Source: Omnitrophica bacterium GWA2_41_15 (GTDB lineage Bacteria > Omnitrophota > Gorgyraeia > Gygaellales > UBA12090). Taken from it: a stretch of DNA of 36,282 bases. The stretch covers positions 1-36,282 of the forward strand of contig CAKKRH010000044.1 in assembly GCA_919902675.1 (NCBI GenBank), written 5' to 3'. How positions within the stretch are numbered: the stretch's first letter is position 1; each line of letters opens with the position of its first letter. Shown piece by piece: positions 34,897 to 36,282 of the stretch. The notes under the pieces are model-generated. The model made no database searches, was not told the DNA's origin, and was given only the letters and a program-made list of their open reading frames with translations. The position numbers and the translations under genes were made by a program.

Positions 34897-35508
34897 ATGG
34901 AAAAAAGATTTTCATTAGCCCAATTAGATTTACTAAAAGAAATCGGCACTATCGGAGCCGGGCGGGCGGCCACAGCTCTTTCCGAACTGCTTTCTAAAAG
35001 GGTGGAAATCACCGTTCCCCTGGTAAACTTTGTGCCGCTGGAAAACATCGCCAACCTCTTAAAAGAAAGAGAGAGGCTGTTTTTTGTAATAGATATGGAA
35101 ATGGAAGGAGACTTAGCCGGAAGGATGTTTCTCTTGTTCCCGCCGGATGACGCCAAAAATCTTTCCGGAGCGCTCCTGGGCCAGCCCGGCGAACAAATCA
35201 ACCTGCAGGATGAAATGCTTCAATCCTCGCTCAAAGAGACGGCCAACATCCTTTGCGGCTCTTATGTGGCGGCCCTGGCCGATATGACCAAATTAAATAT
35301 CATGATTTCCTCCCCCACCCTGGCAATAGATATGGTGGGGGCGATTTTGGATTTTATCTTTATCCAGATTGCCCAATATTCGGAAGAAGCCCTTTACATC
35401 AAAACTGAGATGAAGGTAAGCGAAGTAAACCTGGAGGGGCTGTTCCTGCTTTTCCCTTCCATAGAATCTTTAACTAAGGTTTTTTCGGCGCTGGGGGTAA
35501 ACGAATAG
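34897..35508 (+). CDS. CheC family phosphatase, paralogue 3
   Basis: DLLKEIGTIGAGRAATALSELLSKRVEI ... SSLKETANILCGSYVAAL. Confidence 0.88.
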   Translation: MEKRFSLAQLDLLKEIGTIGAGRAATALSELLSKRVEITVPLVNFVPLENIANLLKERERLFFVIDMEMEGDLAGRMFLLFPPDDAKNLSGALLGQPGEQINLQDEMLQSSLKETANILCGSYVAALADMTKLNIMISSPTLAIDMVGAILDFIFIQIAQYSEEALYIKTEMKVSEVNLEGLFLLFPSIESLTKVFSALGVNE

Positions 35509-35562
35509 AGAAATAAAAAGATTAAGAGTCCGTAATTATTGACTTAAACCAAGGAGGTAAAA

Positions 35563-36063
35563 ATGGCTCAAGAAAAACAAAAAGAATACCAATTGGTAAT
35601 CTTTGCCATCGGCAACGAGGAATTCGGGGTGGATATAAGCCAGGTCAGGGAAATCGTCAGGCTCATACCTATTACTTATTTACCCAAGGCTCCGGAGTTT
35701 GTTGAGGGAGTGGTTAACTTAAGGGGCCAGGTGGTCGCGGTTATTGACCTGGCCAAAAGGCTGGTTATCCCTTCTAAGCCCAGAGGAGAAAATACCCGCA
35801 TTATCATTGTCGAAATTGAGAACATGACTATGGGAATGGTTGTAGACTCGGTTTCCGAAGTCCTGAGGCTGTCTTCAGAGCACATCGAAGATGTCCCTTC
35901 AGTTATTCAAACTGAAGTTCAGGAACATTATATCTACGGCGTAGGAAAACTCAGCAAAGACCGGCTTTTAGTTCTCTTAGACCTTAAGAAAGTCCTGACT
36001 CCCGTTGAAATTCAACACGTGGAAAAGGTAGTTACCTTAGCCGGAAGCAAAAAAGAGGAATAA
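35563..36063 (+). CDS. cheW: Chemotaxis coupling protein CheW
   Basis: YQLVIFAIGNEEFGVDISQVREIVR; VEGVVNLRGQVVAVIDL. Confidence 0.95.
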   Translation: MAQEKQKEYQLVIFAIGNEEFGVDISQVREIVRLIPITYLPKAPEFVEGVVNLRGQVVAVIDLAKRLVIPSKPRGENTRIIIVEIENMTMGMVVDSVSEVLRLSSEHIEDVPSVIQTEVQEHYIYGVGKLSKDRLLVLLDLKKVLTPVEIQHVEKVVTLAGSKKEE

Positions 36064-36083
36064 AAATTTAAGCGGTCTGTGCC

Positions 36084-36126
36084 ACCCGCTTAGGCGGATA
36101 TCCTTGGCCTAAGCGGGTTATTTTTT
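36084..36126 (+). terminator. Intrinsic terminator after cheW
   Basis: ACCCGCTTAGG ... CCTAAGCGGGT then TATTTTTTA. Confidence 0.88.
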
Positions 36127-36230
36127 ATGGGCTAACCGCTGAAAATCGCTTATCAGGGTTATCACTGAAAGCGATTTTCTTGGAAAAAAGGTTGCATTTA
36201 TTAAAAAAATAAATAAAATAGGGTTATTAG

Positions 36231-36282
36231 TGCGCTGTTACATAAAATTTTTAATAACAGCGCGAGAGAGCAATTGAGCAAT
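36231..36282. repeat. Dispersed hairpin element, copy 2 (cut by window end)
   Basis: TGCGCTGTTACATAAAATTTTTAATAACAGCGC GAGAGAGCAATTGAGCAAT, near-identical to 31825-31875. Confidence 0.92.

Noticed and set aside
36014-36030. parS-like site (TTCAACACGTGGAAAA) inside cheW
   Set aside because: Only the CACGTGG core matches, it lies in a coding region, and there is no cluster near parAB.

Overview
The window looks like a chromosomal segment of an uncultured, Omnitrophota-like bacterium. That assignment is inferred from gene style and repeat content and was not tested. Left arm (~0.06-17.8 kb, minus strand), listed in the direction of transcription from the strand switch outward: rpmH, yidD, yidC, a stand-alone Jag_N protein, parA, parB, ndk, yicC, gmk, rpoZ, a CoaC-type flavoprotein, tRNA-Cys/Leu/Val, thrS, infC, rpmI, rplT, two TrkA proteins, a possible microprotein, trkH, a membrane OB-fold protein, pheS, pheT and a 6S RNA. 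Right arm (~18.1-36.3 kb, mostly plus strand): an unidentified structured RNA with its own promoter and terminator, a type IV prepilin, a TMTC-like TPR membrane protein, a degenerate receiver/GGDEF-like protein (minus strand), a small glycan/methyltransferase cluster with one apparent frameshift, and a chemosensory operon. The operon order is cheY-cheC-cheA-cheC-FtsA/PilM-like-ComFB-cheR-cheY-cheD-cheB-cheC-cheW. Four observations stand out: (1) the chemosensory operon with three CheC paralogues and an embedded actin-like ATPase plus ComFB (cyclic-dinucleotide receptor family) pair; (2) a ~350-nt attenuator-like structured RNA upstream of the pilin; (3) several inverted or tandem repeat elements that appear to sit in frame inside pheT, pheS and a signal peptide, resembling Rickettsia palindromic elements; (4) a methyltransferase split at an A_AAA_AAC heptamer. 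All calls were made by reading the sequence; no searches or folding were run.
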